Source of the DNA: Buttiauxella gaviniae ATCC 51604
GTDB taxonomy: Bacteria; Pseudomonadota; Gammaproteobacteria; Enterobacterales; Enterobacteriaceae
Reading direction: 5' to 3'
Assembly: GCF_001654835.1 (NCBI RefSeq)
Contig: NZ_LXEP01000015.1
Coordinates: 62,001 to 126,000 of the forward strand
Length of the DNA stretch: 64,000 nucleotides
Part shown: positions 31,406 through 42,113 of the stretch, piece after piece
Layout: each line of letters begins with the position of its first letter
Numbering within the stretch: position 1 is the stretch's first letter
Position numbers and translations under genes: made by a program
Notes under the pieces: generated by a model
What the model was told of the DNA's origin: nothing
Databases searched by the model: none
What the model saw: only the letters and a program-made list of their open reading frames with translations

Positions 31406-32800
31406 ATGCCTGAAATAAAAAAACAAGGGCGCTCGAACAAAAGCATGACCTTTTTTGTCTGTTTTCTTGCAGCCCTGGCCGGTTTGTTATTTGGCCTCGA
31501 TATTGGCGTGATTGCCGGTGCGTTACCGTTTATCGCTAAAGATTTCCAGATAACTGCGCACCAGCAAGAGTGGGTTGTAAGTTCGATGATGTTTGGTGCA
31601 GCTGTCGGTGCCGTGGGCAGTGGCTGGCTATCCTTCCGCATCGGGCGTAAATACAGCCTGATGATTGGCGCAGTGCTTTTCGTTGCAGGTTCATTGTGCT
31701 CGGCTTTTGCACCGAACACTGAAATTCTGATTCTCTCCCGTGTATTGCTCGGCCTGGCAGTCGGTGTTGCGTCTTATACGGCACCACTTTACCTGTCTGA
31801 GATTGCACCAGAAAAAATCCGTGGCAGCATGATCTCCATGTACCAATTGATGATTACCATCGGTATTCTTGGCGCTTACCTTTCCGATACAGCTTTCAGC
31901 TATAACGGTTCATGGCGCTGGATGCTGGGTGTTATCACCATTCCTGCTTTGATCTTGCTGGTTGGCGTATTCTTCCTGCCAGACAGCCCACGTTGGTTCG
32001 CCGCAAAACGTCGCTTCCATGATGCTGAGCGTGTCCTGATGCGCTTACGTGACACCAGTGCTGAAGCAAAACGCGAACTGGAAGAAATCCGTGAAAGCCT
32101 GAAGGTGAAACAAAGCGGCTGGTCATTGTTTAAAGAAAACAGCCACTTCCTTCGTGCCGTGTTCCTGGGTGTTCTGCTTCAGGTGATGCAACAGTTCACT
32201 GGTATGAACGTCATCATGTATTACGCACCGAAAATCTTCGAAATTGCTGGCTTCACCAATACCACTCAGCAGATGTGGGGCACCGTCATCGTTGGTCTTA
32301 TCAACGTACTGGCAACCTTCATTGCTATTGGTCTGGTAGACCGTTGGGGCCGTAAACCTACACTGGTACTAGGCTTCATGGTTATGGCCGTGGGCATGGG
32401 CATTCTCGGGACTATGCTGCACGTTGGTATTCATTCCCAGGGCGCGCAATACTTTGCTATCGCCATGCTGCTAATGTTTATCGTTGGTTTTGCAATGAGT
32501 GCCGGCCCGCTGATTTGGGTACTGTGTTCTGAAATCCAGCCGCTTAAAGGGCGCGATTTTGGTATCACTTGCTCAACCGCCACCAACTGGATTGCGAACA
32601 TGATCGTGGGTGCAACGTTCCTGACCATGCTTAACACGCTGGGCAATGCGAATACTTTCTGGGTATACGGCGCGTTGAACCTGTTCTTTATTGTTCTCAC
32701 CGTGTGGCTGGTTCCTGAAACTAAACACGTTTCCCTGGAGCATATCGAACGTAACCTGATGAAAGGCCGCCGTTTACGTGAGATTGGCGCTCACAACTAA
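31406..32800 (+). CDS. galP: GalP, galactose:H+ symporter
   Basis: Major facilitator sugar porter of 464 residues with twelve predicted helices. Sugar-porter signatures: RIGRK between helices 2 and 3, PDSPRWF before the central loop (about 193-199), DRWGRK (about 312-317) and PETK near the C-terminus. It imports galactose and, less well, glucose. Upstream Gal operators support the assignment over other sugar porters such as AraE. Confidence 0.96.
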   Translation: MPEIKKQGRSNKSMTFFVCFLAALAGLLFGLDIGVIAGALPFIAKDFQITAHQQEWVVSSMMFGAAVGAVGSGWLSFRIGRKYSLMIGAVLFVAGSLCSAFAPNTEILILSRVLLGLAVGVASYTAPLYLSEIAPEKIRGSMISMYQLMITIGILGAYLSDTAFSYNGSWRWMLGVITIPALILLVGVFFLPDSPRWFAAKRRFHDAERVLMRLRDTSAEAKRELEEIRESLKVKQSGWSLFKENSHFLRAVFLGVLLQVMQQFTGMNVIMYYAPKIFEIAGFTNTTQQMWGTVIVGLINVLATFIAIGLVDRWGRKPTLVLGFMVMAVGMGILGTMLHVGIHSQGAQYFAIAMLLMFIVGFAMSAGPLIWVLCSEIQPLKGRDFGITCSTATNWIANMIVGATFLTMLNTLGNANTFWVYGALNLFFIVLTVWLVPETKHVSLEHIERNLMKGRRLREIGAHN

Positions 32801-32809
32801 GCAATAGCC

Positions 32810-32835
32810 ACCCTTCTCCTTAACGGGAGAAGGGC
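32810..32835 (+). terminator. Hairpin after galP
   Basis: Nine-base-pair stem CCCTTCTCC/GGAGAAGGG with a 6-base loop, 10 bp past the galP stop. No T run follows, so termination may be weak. Confidence 0.55.
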
Positions 32836-32872
32836 TTGCACCATGCACCACCTCGCACTATTCTTTGCCGCT

Positions 32873-33388
32873 ATGAAATCCCTAAGACTCCCCATCGCAC
32901 TCCAGCAAGCCGTTATGCGTTGCCTACGGGAAAAGCTTCAACAGGCAAATCTGCACTTAGGCCGTAACTACTCGGAACCGAAGCTGGTATATCAGCAGCG
33001 AGGCACAGTTGCGGGCACAGCATGGATGGATAGCTACGAAATCCGTCTCAACCCGGTGTTGTTAATGGAAAACCAGCAGACCTTTATTGATGAGGTGGTA
33101 CCTCACGAACTGGCTCATTTGTTGGTGTGGAAACACTTTGGCCGCGTAGCGCCACATGGCAAAGAGTGGAAATGGATGATGGAAACAGTGCTTGGCGTTC
33201 CTGCCCGCCGGACCCATAAGTTTGAAGTGCAATCCGTTCGCAAAAACACCTTCCCCTATCGCTGCCGTTGCCAACAGCATCAGTTGACGGTGCGCCGTCA
33301 TAACAAAGTCCTGAGCGGCGAGTCAGAATACCGCTGTGTGCAATGTGGCGACCTGTTAAAACCTGACGTTACAACCCACTGTAATTAA
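32873..33388 (+). CDS. sprT: SprT, zinc metalloprotease-like protein
   Basis: Protein of 171 residues with the SprT/SPRTN-like zinc motif His78-Glu-Leu-Ala-His82 and a C-terminal zinc ribbon (CRCQ, later CVQCG). Its function in bacteria is poorly known. I start it at [10 protein letters not shown], in line with the E. coli N-terminus; an in-frame ATG 30 bases earlier (32843) has a better-placed GGGAGAAGGG, which is part of the galP hairpin, so the longer start remains possible. Confidence 0.9.
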   Translation: MKSLRLPIALQQAVMRCLREKLQQANLHLGRNYSEPKLVYQQRGTVAGTAWMDSYEIRLNPVLLMENQQTFIDEVVPHELAHLLVWKHFGRVAPHGKEWKWMMETVLGVPARRTHKFEVQSVRKNTFPYRCRCQQHQLTVRRHNKVLSGESEYRCVQCGDLLKPDVTTHCN

Positions 33389-33480
33389 AAATATTATCCA
33401 TAAAGTTTCCTGATTTTGCTGATTGAATCCCAATAAATCGTGCGGTAGTGTGCGGACTCGATTTAGTAAGGATTCTGGAA

Positions 33481-34188
33481 ATGTCTCGCAAAATTTCTTT
33501 GGCTGTTGCACTTGTTGCAGCCCTCTGCTCTTTCTCTACGTTCAGCTCCGGTATCAATAATTTCTCTCAGGCAAAAGCGGCTGGTGCCAAAGTGAATGCC
33601 GACGCGCCTGGCGACTTCTATTGTGGATGTAAAATTAACTGGGAAGGGAAAAAGGGTGTTCCCGATCTGGAGTCATGCGGCTACAAAGTGCGTAAAAATG
33701 AAAACCGTGCCTCACGTATCGAATGGGAACATGTTGTTCCAGCCTGGCAGTTCGGCCATCAGCGCCAATGTTGGCAAGATGGTGGCCGTAAAAACTGCGC
33801 TAAAGACCCGGAATATCGCAAGATGGAGAGCGATATGCATAACCTGCAACCGGCTGTTGGTGAAGTGAATGCTGACCGTAACAACTTTATGTATAGCCAG
33901 TGGAATGGCGGCGAAGGCCAGTATGGGCAATGCGCAATGAAAGTGGACTTCAAAGAAAAGATTGCCGAGCCACCAGCGCGTGCCCGTGGTGCCATCGCCC
34001 GCACATACTTCTATATGCGTGACCAATATCAGCTAAACCTTTCTCGCCAGCAAACCCAGCTGTTTGAGGCGTGGAATAAGCAATATCCAGTCACCACCTG
34101 GGAGTGCGAACGCGACGAACGCATCGCTAAAGTTCAGGGCAATCATAACCCTTATGTGCTGCGGGCTTGCCAGGCACAAAACAGCTAA
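33481..34188 (+). CDS. endA: EndA, periplasmic DNA endonuclease I
   Basis: Secreted nuclease of 235 residues. A signal peptide covers about residues 1-23 and the catalytic His84 lies in [12 protein letters not shown]. Several cysteines (FYCGCK, ESCGY, RQCWQ) fit a disulfide-stabilised periplasmic enzyme. It cuts double-stranded DNA non-specifically. The start at 33481 follows AAGGA and opens the signal peptide directly. Confidence 0.97.
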   Translation: MSRKISLAVALVAALCSFSTFSSGINNFSQAKAAGAKVNADAPGDFYCGCKINWEGKKGVPDLESCGYKVRKNENRASRIEWEHVVPAWQFGHQRQCWQDGGRKNCAKDPEYRKMESDMHNLQPAVGEVNADRNNFMYSQWNGGEGQYGQCAMKVDFKEKIAEPPARARGAIARTYFYMRDQYQLNLSRQQTQLFEAWNKQYPVTTWECERDERIAKVQGNHNPYVLRACQAQNS

Positions 34189-34241
34189 CCTACACTAGCG
34201 GGAATTGTTATCACTGTTCCCGCTTTTGGATATTAAAAACC

Positions 34242-34973
34242 ATGCGTATACCCCGCATTCATCACCCTGAACTCCTTTCCGTCGGCCAGGACATCGCACT
34301 TTGCGAAGATGCAGCAAATCATGTTGGCCGCGTATTGCGCATGAGTGCAGGCCACGCGTTGCAATTGTTTGACGGCAGCAATCAGATTTTTGAGGCTGAA
34401 ATTATTCAGGCCGATAAAAAAAGCGTGCGGGTCAAAGTCCTGAGCGCGAACGTTGATGACCGTGAGTCCCCACTTCATCTACATCTCGGCCAGGTCATGT
34501 CGCGCGGTGAGAAGATGGAATTCACGATTCAGAAAGCCGTCGAACTGGGTGTGAATGTGATTACGCCTTTGTTTTCTGAACGCTGTGGCGTAAAACTGGA
34601 TGCCGAGCGCCTGAACAAGAAACTGGGACAGTGGCAGAAAATTGCTATTGCCGCCTGCGAGCAATGCGGTCGCAATATCGTGCCAGAAGTTCGCCCGGCT
34701 ATGGATCTTGAACTGTGGTGTGCTGAAGATGATGCAAGCCTCAAGCTCAACCTGCATCCTCGTGCCAGCGCCAGTATTAATACATTGCCGCAACCTGTTG
34801 AACGTGTGCGCCTGCTAATTGGCCCGGAAGGCGGTTTAACGGTTGATGAAATTGCCATGACCGCACGTCATCAGTTTACTGATATTCTGTTGGGACCTCG
34901 CGTTCTACGCACTGAGACTACCGCGCTCACAGCCATTACTGCGCTGCAAGTGCGTTTTGGCGACCTGGGCTAA
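34242..34973 (+). CDS. rsmE: RsmE, 16S rRNA m3U1498 methyltransferase
   Basis: SPOUT methyltransferase of 243 residues. The knot signatures LLIGPEGGL (about 192-200) and [15 protein letters not shown] (about 216-230) form the SAM site. The start at 34242 (MRIPRI) equals the E. coli start; an extension running back into endA was rejected. gshB follows after 15 bp. Confidence 0.96.
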   Translation: MRIPRIHHPELLSVGQDIALCEDAANHVGRVLRMSAGHALQLFDGSNQIFEAEIIQADKKSVRVKVLSANVDDRESPLHLHLGQVMSRGEKMEFTIQKAVELGVNVITPLFSERCGVKLDAERLNKKLGQWQKIAIAACEQCGRNIVPEVRPAMDLELWCAEDDASLKLNLHPRASASINTLPQPVERVRLLIGPEGGLTVDEIAMTARHQFTDILLGPRVLRTETTALTAITALQVRFGDLG

Positions 34974-34988
34974 AACCGGAGAAAAACA

Positions 34989-35936
34989 ATGATCAAGCTC
35001 GGCATCGTGATGGACCCCATCGCAAACATTAACATCAAGAAAGACTCAAGCTTTGCCATGCTGCTGGAAGCACAGCGCCGTGGTTATGAACTGCATTACA
35101 TGGAAATGGCCGATCTGTATTTGATCAACGGCGAAGCACACGCACGCACTCGCCTGGTCACTGTCGAGCAGAACTACGATAAATGGTACGAATTTGGTAG
35201 TGAGCAAGACATCAAGCTTGCGGATCTCAACGTCGTATTGATGCGTAAAGATCCTCCGTTTGATACCGAATTTATCTACGCGACGTATATTCTTGAGCGC
35301 GCCGAAGAACAAGGCACGTTGATCGTTAACAAACCGCAAAGCCTGCGCGACTGTAACGAAAAGTTGTTCACCGCCTGGTTTGCTGATTTGACACCAGAAA
35401 CACTGGTGACGCGCAACAAAGCGCAGCTTAAAGCGTTCTGGCAAAAGCACGGCGATATCATCCTCAAGCCGTTAGATGGCATGGGTGGCGCTTCAATTTT
35501 CCGCGTTAAAGAAGGTGACCCAAACATTGGCGTCATCGCTGAAACGCTGACTGAACTCGGCAACCGTTACTGCATGGCGCAGAATTACCTGCCTGCCATT
35601 GTCGATGGCGACAAGCGGGTTCTGGTGGTTGATGGCGAACCTGTTCCTTACTGCCTGGCGCGTATTCCCCAGGGCGGTGAAACCCGTGGCAACCTGGCAG
35701 CAGGTGGACGTGGCGAACCGCGCCCATTGACCGAAAGCGACTGGGAAATTGCCCGCCGTGTTGGCCCAACGCTTAAAGCGAAAGGGCTGATTTTTGTTGG
35801 CCTGGATATCATCGGTGACCGTCTGACCGAGATTAACGTCACTAGCCCAACGTGCATTCGTGAAATCGAAGCCGAATTCCCGGTTTCTATTACTGGCATG
35901 TTGTTTGACGCTATCGAAAAACGCCTGGCGAAATAG
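34989..35936 (+). CDS. gshB: GshB, glutathione synthetase
   Basis: ATP-grasp ligase of 315 residues joining gamma-glutamylcysteine and glycine, the second step of glutathione synthesis. Motifs: KPLDGMGGASIFR (about 160-172), RIPQGGETRGNLAAGG (about 224-239) and EINVTSPTC (about 281-289). A GGAG ribosome site precedes the ATG. It is co-directional with rsmE upstream and yqgE downstream. Confidence 0.98.
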   Translation: MIKLGIVMDPIANINIKKDSSFAMLLEAQRRGYELHYMEMADLYLINGEAHARTRLVTVEQNYDKWYEFGSEQDIKLADLNVVLMRKDPPFDTEFIYATYILERAEEQGTLIVNKPQSLRDCNEKLFTAWFADLTPETLVTRNKAQLKAFWQKHGDIILKPLDGMGGASIFRVKEGDPNIGVIAETLTELGNRYCMAQNYLPAIVDGDKRVLVVDGEPVPYCLARIPQGGETRGNLAAGGRGEPRPLTESDWEIARRVGPTLKAKGLIFVGLDIIGDRLTEINVTSPTCIREIEAEFPVSITGMLFDAIEKRLAK

Positions 35937-36064
35937 TCCGGCGCCCTTTTTCAGGGGTATGGCCCAAGGATGGGCCGAGTGTCCAGAGCAGTTCAATAAT
36001 GATAAACTGACTATTCCCTGCGCATAAAATGTCGCTTATTCAACCGGAACCAAAACCTCTGACA

Positions 36065-36628
36065 ATGAATTTACAGCATCACTTTCTAATTGCCATGTCG
36101 GCGCTCCAGGATCCTCTGTTTAAGCGAGCCGTCGTTTATATCTGCGAATACAACGACGAAGGCGCAATGGGGATAATTATTAATAAACCCCTTGAAAACC
36201 TTCAGGTTGATGGTGTTCTACAAAAATTAAAAATCGAACCAGAACCCCGTGACCCAGCCATTCGCCTTGATAAACCTGTTTTTATTGGCGGCCCGCTGGC
36301 GGAAGACCGCGGTTTTATTTTGCACTCCCCTCCAGATTGTTTCGCCTCCAGTATCCGTATTTCGGACGACACCGTGATCACCACATCTCGCGATGTGCTG
36401 GAAACCATTGGCACGGCAAAACAACCTACGGATGTGATTGTCGCGCTCGGTTACTCCTCGTGGGAAAAAGGCCAACTGGAACAAGAGATTCTCGACAACG
36501 CGTGGCTAACCGCTCCGGCAGATGCATCGATTCTTTTCCATACCCCGATTTCTGAACGCTGGCGAGAAGCCGCAAAATTAATCGGCATTGATATCCATAA
36601 CATGCCAAGTGAAGCGGGACACGCCTGA
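36065..36628 (+). CDS. yqgE: YqgE, UPF0301/AlgH-family protein
   Basis: Protein of 187 residues of unknown biochemical role (UPF0301). Conserved features include [14 protein letters not shown] at the start, [24 protein letters not shown] and [13 protein letters not shown]. The start at 36065 follows the E. coli form; an upstream ATG at 36029 would add 12 residues and neither has a strong ribosome site. Its stop overlaps the yqgF start by one base, so the two are probably coupled. Confidence 0.93.
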   Translation: MNLQHHFLIAMSALQDPLFKRAVVYICEYNDEGAMGIIINKPLENLQVDGVLQKLKIEPEPRDPAIRLDKPVFIGGPLAEDRGFILHSPPDCFASSIRISDDTVITTSRDVLETIGTAKQPTDVIVALGYSSWEKGQLEQEILDNAWLTAPADASILFHTPISERWREAAKLIGIDIHNMPSEAGHA

Positions 36629-37047
36629 TGAGCAGTGGGACTTTATTAGCCTTTGATTTCGGTACCAAAAGTATTGGTGTCGCCATTGGCCAACGCATTA
36701 CCAGAACAGCACGCCCTTTAACCGCCCTGAAAGCACAGGATGGCACACCCGACTGGAACGTTATCGAGAAAATCCTCAAAGAGTGGCAACCCGATGAAGT
36801 CGTCGTAGGCTTGCCACTGAATATGGATGGTACCGAGCAGCCACTCACCGCGCGCGCACGTAAGTTTGCCAACCGCCTGCATGGCCGCTTTGGCGTAAAA
36901 GTCTCTTTGCAGGATGAACGCCTGAGCACCGTGGAAGCACGCGCTGGGTTATTCGAGCACGGCGGTTTCCGCGCCCTCAATAAAGGCAGCATTGATTCCG
37001 CCTCAGCCGTTGTGATTCTTGAAAGTTGGTTTGACTATAATCCTTAG
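36628..37047 (+). CDS. yqgF: YqgF (RuvX), Holliday junction resolvase-like nuclease
   Basis: RNase H-fold protein of 139 residues with the catalytic-strand motif [15 protein letters not shown] at about residues 7-21 and DERLSTVEA near 98-106. E. coli YqgF is required for pre-16S rRNA 5' maturation. It is translationally coupled to yqgE. Its 3' end overlaps the convergent hicB gene by four bases. Confidence 0.95.
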   Translation: MSSGTLLAFDFGTKSIGVAIGQRITRTARPLTALKAQDGTPDWNVIEKILKEWQPDEVVVGLPLNMDGTEQPLTARARKFANRLHGRFGVKVSLQDERLSTVEARAGLFEHGGFRALNKGSIDSASAVVILESWFDYNP

Positions 37048-37508
37048 TCTTTTTTGTTGTCAGGCATGTCTGAAGACTCATCAATCAGCTCATGCCTTGC
37101 TGCGACGGCCAGAAAATGACTTCGATCCCGATAACCCGATGATGGCTGTTTTACACGGTTATCAATTCGTTCCAGAAGTGCATCTGGCAGTGAAATATTG
37201 ATCCGCTGCTGCTTTCCCTCCAGAGCTGACAAATCCACATCAACCAGCAGCCACTGGCTACAATATGCATATTCTGGATTTGCCGCGTAGACGAATGGTC
37301 CGGCATCTTTAAGCTGGGTTATATCCATACCGCGCTCAACCATAAGATCAACAATCAGCAAAATGGCTTCTCGAACCATTTCTGCGATTTCATCCTGATA
37401 ATCTGCCGCTGATACACAGCCAAAATCATCATTGCACAACGCCGGTACAACCAGACCGAACGCTTCGTTCTCGTTTGCAGGCATCTCCACGCCAACAGAA
37501 AAAAACAT
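37044..37508 (-). CDS. hicB: HicB-type antitoxin
   Basis: Antitoxin of 154 residues: an N-terminal degraded RNase H-like HicB fold ([21 protein letters not shown]) and a C-terminal ribbon-helix-helix motif [15 protein letters not shown] that should bind DNA. The start at 37506-37508 follows GGAG. It lies 23 bp downstream of hicA. The pair splits the usual yqgF-yggR junction and its stop codon overlaps that of yqgF tail to tail. Confidence 0.9.
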   Translation of the reverse strand: MFFSVGVEMPANENEAFGLVVPALCNDDFGCVSAADYQDEIAEMVREAILLIVDLMVERGMDITQLKDAGPFVYAANPEYAYCSQWLLVDVDLSALEGKQQRINISLPDALLERIDNRVKQPSSGYRDRSHFLAVAARHELIDESSDMPDNKKD

Positions 37509-37531
37509 AGGTAATCTCCGTGAGTTGGGAA

Positions 37532-37714
37532 TCATATTCCCGCGCGTTTACGAATGGATCTGACAGTACCGATGGGAAGATCTTTCTTTGGATGCGGAAC
37601 CGGAAAAGTATTCCCGGTATTTGGCGACCACCAGATCCAGTGGCTGCCTCCCGAATTTCTGGCGGGTTCGCATCCTGCGGCCTTCAGTTCCTTAATCAGG
37701 TCAGAAGAATTCAT
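37532..37714 (-). CDS. hicA: HicA-type mRNA interferase toxin
   Basis: Small toxin of 60 residues of the HicA double-stranded-RNA-binding fold: N-terminal LIKELKAAGCEP, the catalytic His25 in GGSHWIWW, and the C-terminal PHPKKDLPIGTVRSI. HicA toxins degrade mRNA and are neutralised by HicB. The ATG at 37712-37714 has an AGGAG site; a 13-codon longer form is rejected. Confidence 0.92.
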   Translation of the reverse strand: MNSSDLIKELKAAGCEPARNSGGSHWIWWSPNTGNTFPVPHPKKDLPIGTVRSIRKRAGI

Positions 37715-37736
37715 GGTTTTCTCCTGATGGAAAAAC

Positions 37737-37755
37737 AATACACACCAATACACAC
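37737..37755 (-). promoter_or_regulatory. Direct repeats upstream of hicA (candidate HicB operator)
   Basis: AATACACAC occurs twice with one base between (37737-37745 and 37747-37755), a 10-bp period that puts both copies on the same helix face. It lies 22-41 bp upstream of the hicA start, where autoregulation by the HicB ribbon-helix-helix domain would act. Operator function is inferred. Confidence 0.55.
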
Positions 37756-37768
37756 ATAAGCAATTATT

Positions 37769-38773
37769 TTAACCATCATTTTTTTCCCCATCGGCAATAC
37801 GACCTTCCGCACGTAACACCGCTTCACCTTGAGCAAAACTTTGCATGCCATATTGCTGCCCGGTTTGTATTTGCCCCGGTAATTGGTGGGTTTTCCCTTC
37901 ACGGATAAGGCTCGCTACGGCGGGTGTATTGACCAGTAACTCGAACAGAGCCACTCTTTCGCCACAGCTATCGGGCAATAATTTCTGTGCCAACACCGCT
38001 TTTAAACTGCCCGCCAGTTGGCTGCGAACCATGTTTTTTTCTTCTGCAGGAAATACATCGACCAGCCGCTCTACTGCTTGTGCCGCCCCGCGAGTGTGGA
38101 GCGTTGCGAGGACCAAATGCCCGGTTTCTGCGGCGGTGAGTGCAAGGCGGATAGTTTCGCTGTCACGCAATTCACCCAACAAAATGACATCAGGATCTTC
38201 ACGCAGTGCCGCACGTAAACCTGCGGCAAACGATCGGCAATGCTGTCCCGGTTCTCGTTGCTGAATCAAACAGCGCTTCGGGTGATGAACAAACTCGATA
38301 GGATCTTCCAGGGTGAGAATATGCCCGTCGAAATGATGGTTGAGATGATCCACCATCGCCGCAAGCGTAGTGGATTTACCGCTGCCCGTGGCCCCGGTGA
38401 CCAGAATTAAGCCATCAGCAGATTTCAGTAATTCCGGAATAATGGCAGGAACGTTTAGCGATTCAAGTTTTGGGCTGTGAGAGGTGAGTATCCGCAAAGC
38501 GAGCGAGTCGCCTTGCATCTGGCGAAAAGCGTTGGCACGCAGTCGGGTGCCACTTGCCAGGGTAACGGCAAAATCCAGTTGCCCGTGTTGCTCTAATTCT
38601 TCTCGTTGCCCGTTTGTCAGCCAGATGCTCAGCAACGTTGCGGGGGTTGGCGCACTTTCGGGCAGAGGTTCAAGCCGCCCTTGCCTGCGCCAGCGAGCAG
38701 GAAGCTGCGTACACAGGTGTAGATCAGAGACATTATGCTTTACACTAAGGGCCACAATTTCTTCGATATCCAT
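37769..38773 (-). CDS. yggR: YggR, PilT-like secretion ATPase
   Basis: ATPase of 334 residues of the PilT/GspE family. Walker A VTGATGSGKSTT (about 124-135), an Asp box LTLEDPIEFVHH and the Walker B LREDPDVILLGELRD are present, plus His box LATLHTRGAAQ. No pilus genes lie nearby, so it may serve type IV pilus-like machinery encoded elsewhere. The start MDIEEIVAL at 38773 is 15 bp from the divergent yggS start. Confidence 0.9.
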   Translation of the reverse strand: MDIEEIVALSVKHNVSDLHLCTQLPARWRRQGRLEPLPESAPTPATLLSIWLTNGQREELEQHGQLDFAVTLASGTRLRANAFRQMQGDSLALRILTSHSPKLESLNVPAIIPELLKSADGLILVTGATGSGKSTTLAAMVDHLNHHFDGHILTLEDPIEFVHHPKRCLIQQREPGQHCRSFAAGLRAALREDPDVILLGELRDSETIRLALTAAETGHLVLATLHTRGAAQAVERLVDVFPAEEKNMVRSQLAGSLKAVLAQKLLPDSCGERVALFELLVNTPAVASLIREGKTHQLPGQIQTGQQYGMQSFAQGEAVLRAEGRIADGEKNDG

Positions 38774-38788
38774 ATCACTTTTCAACCT

Positions 38789-39493
38789 ATGAACGAGATA
38801 GCGCACAATCTGGCACAGGTTCAGAATAAAATCTTAGCGGCAACTGAACGCTGCGGCCGTGCTCCAGAAGAAGTGACTTTGCTTGCAGTGAGCAAAACAA
38901 AGCCTGCGGGTGCCATCGCAGAAGCCGTTGCTGCCGGGCAACGCGCGTTTGGTGAAAACTACGTGCAGGAAGGCGTGGATAAAATTCGTTACTTTGCCGA
39001 AAACGGCGAAGAAACCCTTGAGTGGCACTTTATCGGCCCGTTGCAGTCGAACAAAAGCCGTCTGGTTGCAGAGCATTTTGACTGGTGCCACACCGTTGAT
39101 CGGTTGCGCATTGCCAGCCGTCTGAGCGAACAACGCCCGGACGAAATGGCTCCGCTTAACGTGCTGATTCAAATTAATATCAGTGATGAACAAAGCAAAT
39201 CTGGCATTGCGATAAGTGAGCTTGAAACACTCGCGGCTGATATTGCCGCTCTGCCGGGTCTGGTGTTACGAGGTTTGATGGCAATTCCTGCCCCTGAACC
39301 TGATTACGAGCGTCAGTTAGCGGTTTGCCAGAAAATGGCAGCAGCTTTCGAATCGCTCAAAAACCGTTACCCAACGGTTGATACGTTGTCCCTGGGCATG
39401 ACCGATGACATGGACGCCGCGATTGCCGCAGGCAGCACCATGGTGCGCATTGGAACCGCTATTTTCGGCGCGCGGGATTATTCCGCACGTTAA
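38789..39493 (+). CDS. yggS: YggS, PLP homeostasis protein (PLPBP)
   Basis: PLP-binding protein of 234 residues without known enzyme activity; it buffers pyridoxal phosphate and affects amino acid pools. The PLP lysine is in LLAVSKTKPA (about residue 36), and the phosphate loop is SLGMTDDMDAAI. The start at 38789 (MNEIAHNL) matches the E. coli length. First gene of yggS-yggT-yggU-rdgB-hemW. The yggR-yggS gap is so short that each promoter must lie inside the other gene. Confidence 0.96.
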   Translation: MNEIAHNLAQVQNKILAATERCGRAPEEVTLLAVSKTKPAGAIAEAVAAGQRAFGENYVQEGVDKIRYFAENGEETLEWHFIGPLQSNKSRLVAEHFDWCHTVDRLRIASRLSEQRPDEMAPLNVLIQINISDEQSKSGIAISELETLAADIAALPGLVLRGLMAIPAPEPDYERQLAVCQKMAAAFESLKNRYPTVDTLSLGMTDDMDAAIAAGSTMVRIGTAIFGARDYSAR

Positions 39494-39515
39494 TCACTAA
39501 ATTTTGAGGAACGCC

Positions 39516-40070
39516 ATGCTGACGTTGACTTTCCTGGTCAAAACACTGATTGAACTGTATGTGATGGTGCTGCTGATTCGCATCTGGATGCAGTGGTCAC
39601 GTTGTGACTTTTACAACCCTTTTGCGCAGTTTATCGTCAAGATTACCCAGCCGATTGTCGGGCCGCTGCGCCGGATCATTCCGTCGATTGGGCCAATTGA
39701 TACCGCCTCTTTGCTGGTGGCGTTTATTCTCACCACATTGAAGTACCCGGTTTTGCTGCTCATTCAGGTTGGCGCTTTATCGCTTGACCCGATGAACCTG
39801 CTGGTGGGCTTGTTATCACTGCTCAAATCCGCCGGTACGCTGGTGTTCTGGGTGATCATTATCCGCTCGCTGATGAGCTGGATAAGCCAGGGCCGCAGCC
39901 CAATTGAATACGTGTTGATGCAGCTCACTGAGCCAATGATGGCGCCCATTCGCCGCGTGCTTCCGGCTATGGGTGGTATCGATTTTTCAGCGATGATCGT
40001 CATTTTGATTCTCTACGCGCTGAATTACCTTGGCATGGACTTGTTCCCGGGGCTTTGGTATTTGCTGTGA
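39516..40070 (+). CDS. yggT: YggT, YGGT-family inner-membrane protein
   Basis: Membrane protein of 184 residues made of two similar YGGT halves: each has a hydrophobic helix, a short (P)xxQ/TxPxxxPxRR segment ([13 protein letters not shown] and [13 protein letters not shown]) and another helix. Linked in E. coli to osmotic or potassium tolerance. The ATG at 39516 has GAGGA five bases upstream; the TTG 12 bases earlier is rejected. Its stop overlaps the GTG start of yggU. Confidence 0.92.
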   Translation: MLTLTFLVKTLIELYVMVLLIRIWMQWSRCDFYNPFAQFIVKITQPIVGPLRRIIPSIGPIDTASLLVAFILTTLKYPVLLLIQVGALSLDPMNLLVGLLSLLKSAGTLVFWVIIIRSLMSWISQGRSPIEYVLMQLTEPMMAPIRRVLPAMGGIDFSAMIVILILYALNYLGMDLFPGLWYLL

Positions 40071-40357
40071 GTGCAGTGAGCCTTAACTCCGACGGGCTGG
40101 TTTTACGGCTGTATATTCAGCCTAAAGCCAGCCGGGATAGTATTATCGGGCTACATGGCGACGAGCTTAAAGTCGCCATCACCGCCCCACCGATAGACGG
40201 CAAAGCCAACGCTCATCTGGTAAAATACCTGGCTAAGCAGTTCAAAGTGGCCAAAAGCCAGGTGCTGCTTGAGAAAGGCGAACTGGGCCGCCATAAACAA
40301 ATTAAGATTATCGACCCGCAACACATCCCGACGGAAGTCGCGGCTTTGCTCGAATAA
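40067..40357 (+). CDS. yggU: YggU, UPF0235/DUF167 protein
   Basis: Small protein of 96 residues of the DUF167 fold, function unknown. Signature: [26 protein letters not shown] N-half and [15 protein letters not shown]. The start is a GTG in the GTGA overlap with the yggT stop, which gives the E. coli length and indicates translational coupling. Confidence 0.92.
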   Translation: MSAVSLNSDGLVLRLYIQPKASRDSIIGLHGDELKVAITAPPIDGKANAHLVKYLAKQFKVAKSQVLLEKGELGRHKQIKIIDPQHIPTEVAALLE

Positions 40358-40385
40358 TTAGCCAATTTCACAGGATTTTCTCACT

Positions 40386-40979
40386 ATGCAAAAAGTTGTC
40401 CTCGCAACCGGTAACGCCGGTAAAGTGCGTGAACTCGCCGATTTACTGGGCGATTTTGGTCTGGATGTTGTGGCGCAAACTGAGCTGGGCGTGGAGTCAG
40501 CCGAAGAAACCGGGCTGACGTTTATCGAGAATGCCATTCTGAAAGCGCGCCATGCCGCACAGGTTACCGGCCTGCCTGCCATCGCCGATGACTCCGGTCT
40601 GGCTGTTGATGTGCTGGGTGGTGCTCCGGGGATTTACTCCGCACGCTACGCAGGCGTGGATGCATCCGACCAGCAGAACCTGGAAAAGTTACTGGCTACA
40701 CTGAAAGATGTGCCGGACGATCAGCGCAAAGCACGATTCCATTGCGTGCTGGTCTATATGCGCCATGCAGAAGATCCAACGCCACTAGTGTGTCACGGTA
40801 GCTGGGAAGGCCAGATTACCCGCGAAGCCGCAGGCCAGGGTGGCTTCGGCTACGACCCTATTTTCTTTGTCCCGAGTGAAGGCAAAACAGCCGCTGAGCT
40901 TACTCGTGATGAAAAACGTGCGATCTCCCACCGCGGGCGAGCACTGAAACTGTTACTGGAAGCAATGAAAAATGGCTAA
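40386..40979 (+). CDS. rdgB: RdgB, XTP/dITP diphosphatase
   Basis: Nucleotide house-cleaning pyrophosphatase of 197 residues that removes dITP, XTP and related non-canonical purine nucleotides. Motifs: [11 protein letters not shown] (about 7-17), [14 protein letters not shown] (about 66-79) and GGFGYDPIF (about 151-159). The last 8 bases overlap hemW. Confidence 0.97.
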   Translation: MQKVVLATGNAGKVRELADLLGDFGLDVVAQTELGVESAEETGLTFIENAILKARHAAQVTGLPAIADDSGLAVDVLGGAPGIYSARYAGVDASDQQNLEKLLATLKDVPDDQRKARFHCVLVYMRHAEDPTPLVCHGSWEGQITREAAGQGGFGYDPIFFVPSEGKTAAELTRDEKRAISHRGRALKLLLEAMKNG

Positions 40980-42108
40980 TTTGCCACCTCTGAGTCTCTA
41001 TATTCATATCCCGTGGTGCGTGCAGAAGTGCCCCTACTGTGACTTCAACTCTCATGCACTCAAAGGCGACGTACCACACGATGAGTATGTCGCCCACCTG
41101 TTGCGCGATCTGGAAAATGACGCGCCAATGGCACAAGGACGTGAAATAAAGACCATCTTTATTGGTGGCGGTACGCCGAGTCTACTTTCAGGCGAGGCGA
41201 TGCAAAACCTGCTCGACGGTGTGCGTGCACGCCTACCGGTGGCAGCGGATGCGGAAATTACCATGGAAGCGAACCCCGGGACGGTAGAAGCAGACCGTTT
41301 CGTGAGTTACCAGCGCGCTGGCGTGAACCGCATTTCTATCGGCGTGCAGAGTTTCAGCGAACCGAAACTCAAGCGCCTGGGGCGTATTCACGATTCTGGC
41401 GAAGCAAAGCGTGCAGCACATCTGGCAAACGGTCTTGGCTTGCGCAGCTTTAACCTGGATCTCATGCACGGCCTGCCGGATCAGACTTTGGAAGAAGCGC
41501 TCGATGATTTGCGCCAGGCGATTGAACTGAACCCACCGCATCTTTCGTGGTATCAGCTGACGATTGAGCCGAATACTTTGTTTAGCTCACGCCCGCCAAA
41601 ACTGCCGGACGACGACGCACTGTGGGATATTTTCGAGCAGGGCGACAAACTGCTGACGGCTGCCGGTTACCAGCAATACGAAACCTCGGCCTATGCGAAA
41701 CCAGGCTACCAGTGCCAGCACAACCTGAACTACTGGCGCTTTGGTGATTATCTGGGGATTGGCTGCGGTGCCCACGGCAAAGTGACATTTGAAGACGGAC
41801 GCATTATGCGTACCGCCAAAACTCGCCATCCACGCGGTTACATGGAAGGCAAATACCTCGATAAGCAGCACGATGTTGAACAAGCCGACAAACCATTCGA
41901 GTTCTTTATGAACCGTTTCCGTCTGCTGGAAGCCGCACCTCGCAACGAATTTAGCCTGTATACCGGGCTTGATGAGTCGGTGATTCGTGCGCAGTTAGAC
42001 GAGGCAATGGCTAAAGATTATTTGATTGAGACAGAAGAGTTTTGGCAGATTACCGAACACGGTAAGCTGTTTTTGAATTCGCTATTAGAAATTTTTCTGG
42101 CCGAATGA
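40972..42108 (+). CDS. hemW: HemW, radical-SAM haem chaperone-like protein
   Basis: Protein of 378 residues related to coproporphyrinogen III dehydrogenase HemN. The [4Fe-4S]/SAM motif is [12 protein letters not shown] near residues 13-24; GGGTPSLL and the HGLPDQTLE stretch follow. The HemW group is considered a haem-binding chaperone rather than a true HemN. Last gene of the yggS cluster. Beyond it gene order stops following E. coli. Confidence 0.95.
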   Translation: MANLPPLSLYIHIPWCVQKCPYCDFNSHALKGDVPHDEYVAHLLRDLENDAPMAQGREIKTIFIGGGTPSLLSGEAMQNLLDGVRARLPVAADAEITMEANPGTVEADRFVSYQRAGVNRISIGVQSFSEPKLKRLGRIHDSGEAKRAAHLANGLGLRSFNLDLMHGLPDQTLEEALDDLRQAIELNPPHLSWYQLTIEPNTLFSSRPPKLPDDDALWDIFEQGDKLLTAAGYQQYETSAYAKPGYQCQHNLNYWRFGDYLGIGCGAHGKVTFEDGRIMRTAKTRHPRGYMEGKYLDKQHDVEQADKPFEFFMNRFRLLEAAPRNEFSLYTGLDESVIRAQLDEAMAKDYLIETEEFWQITEHGKLFLNSLLEIFLAE

Positions 42109-42113
42109 TTATC

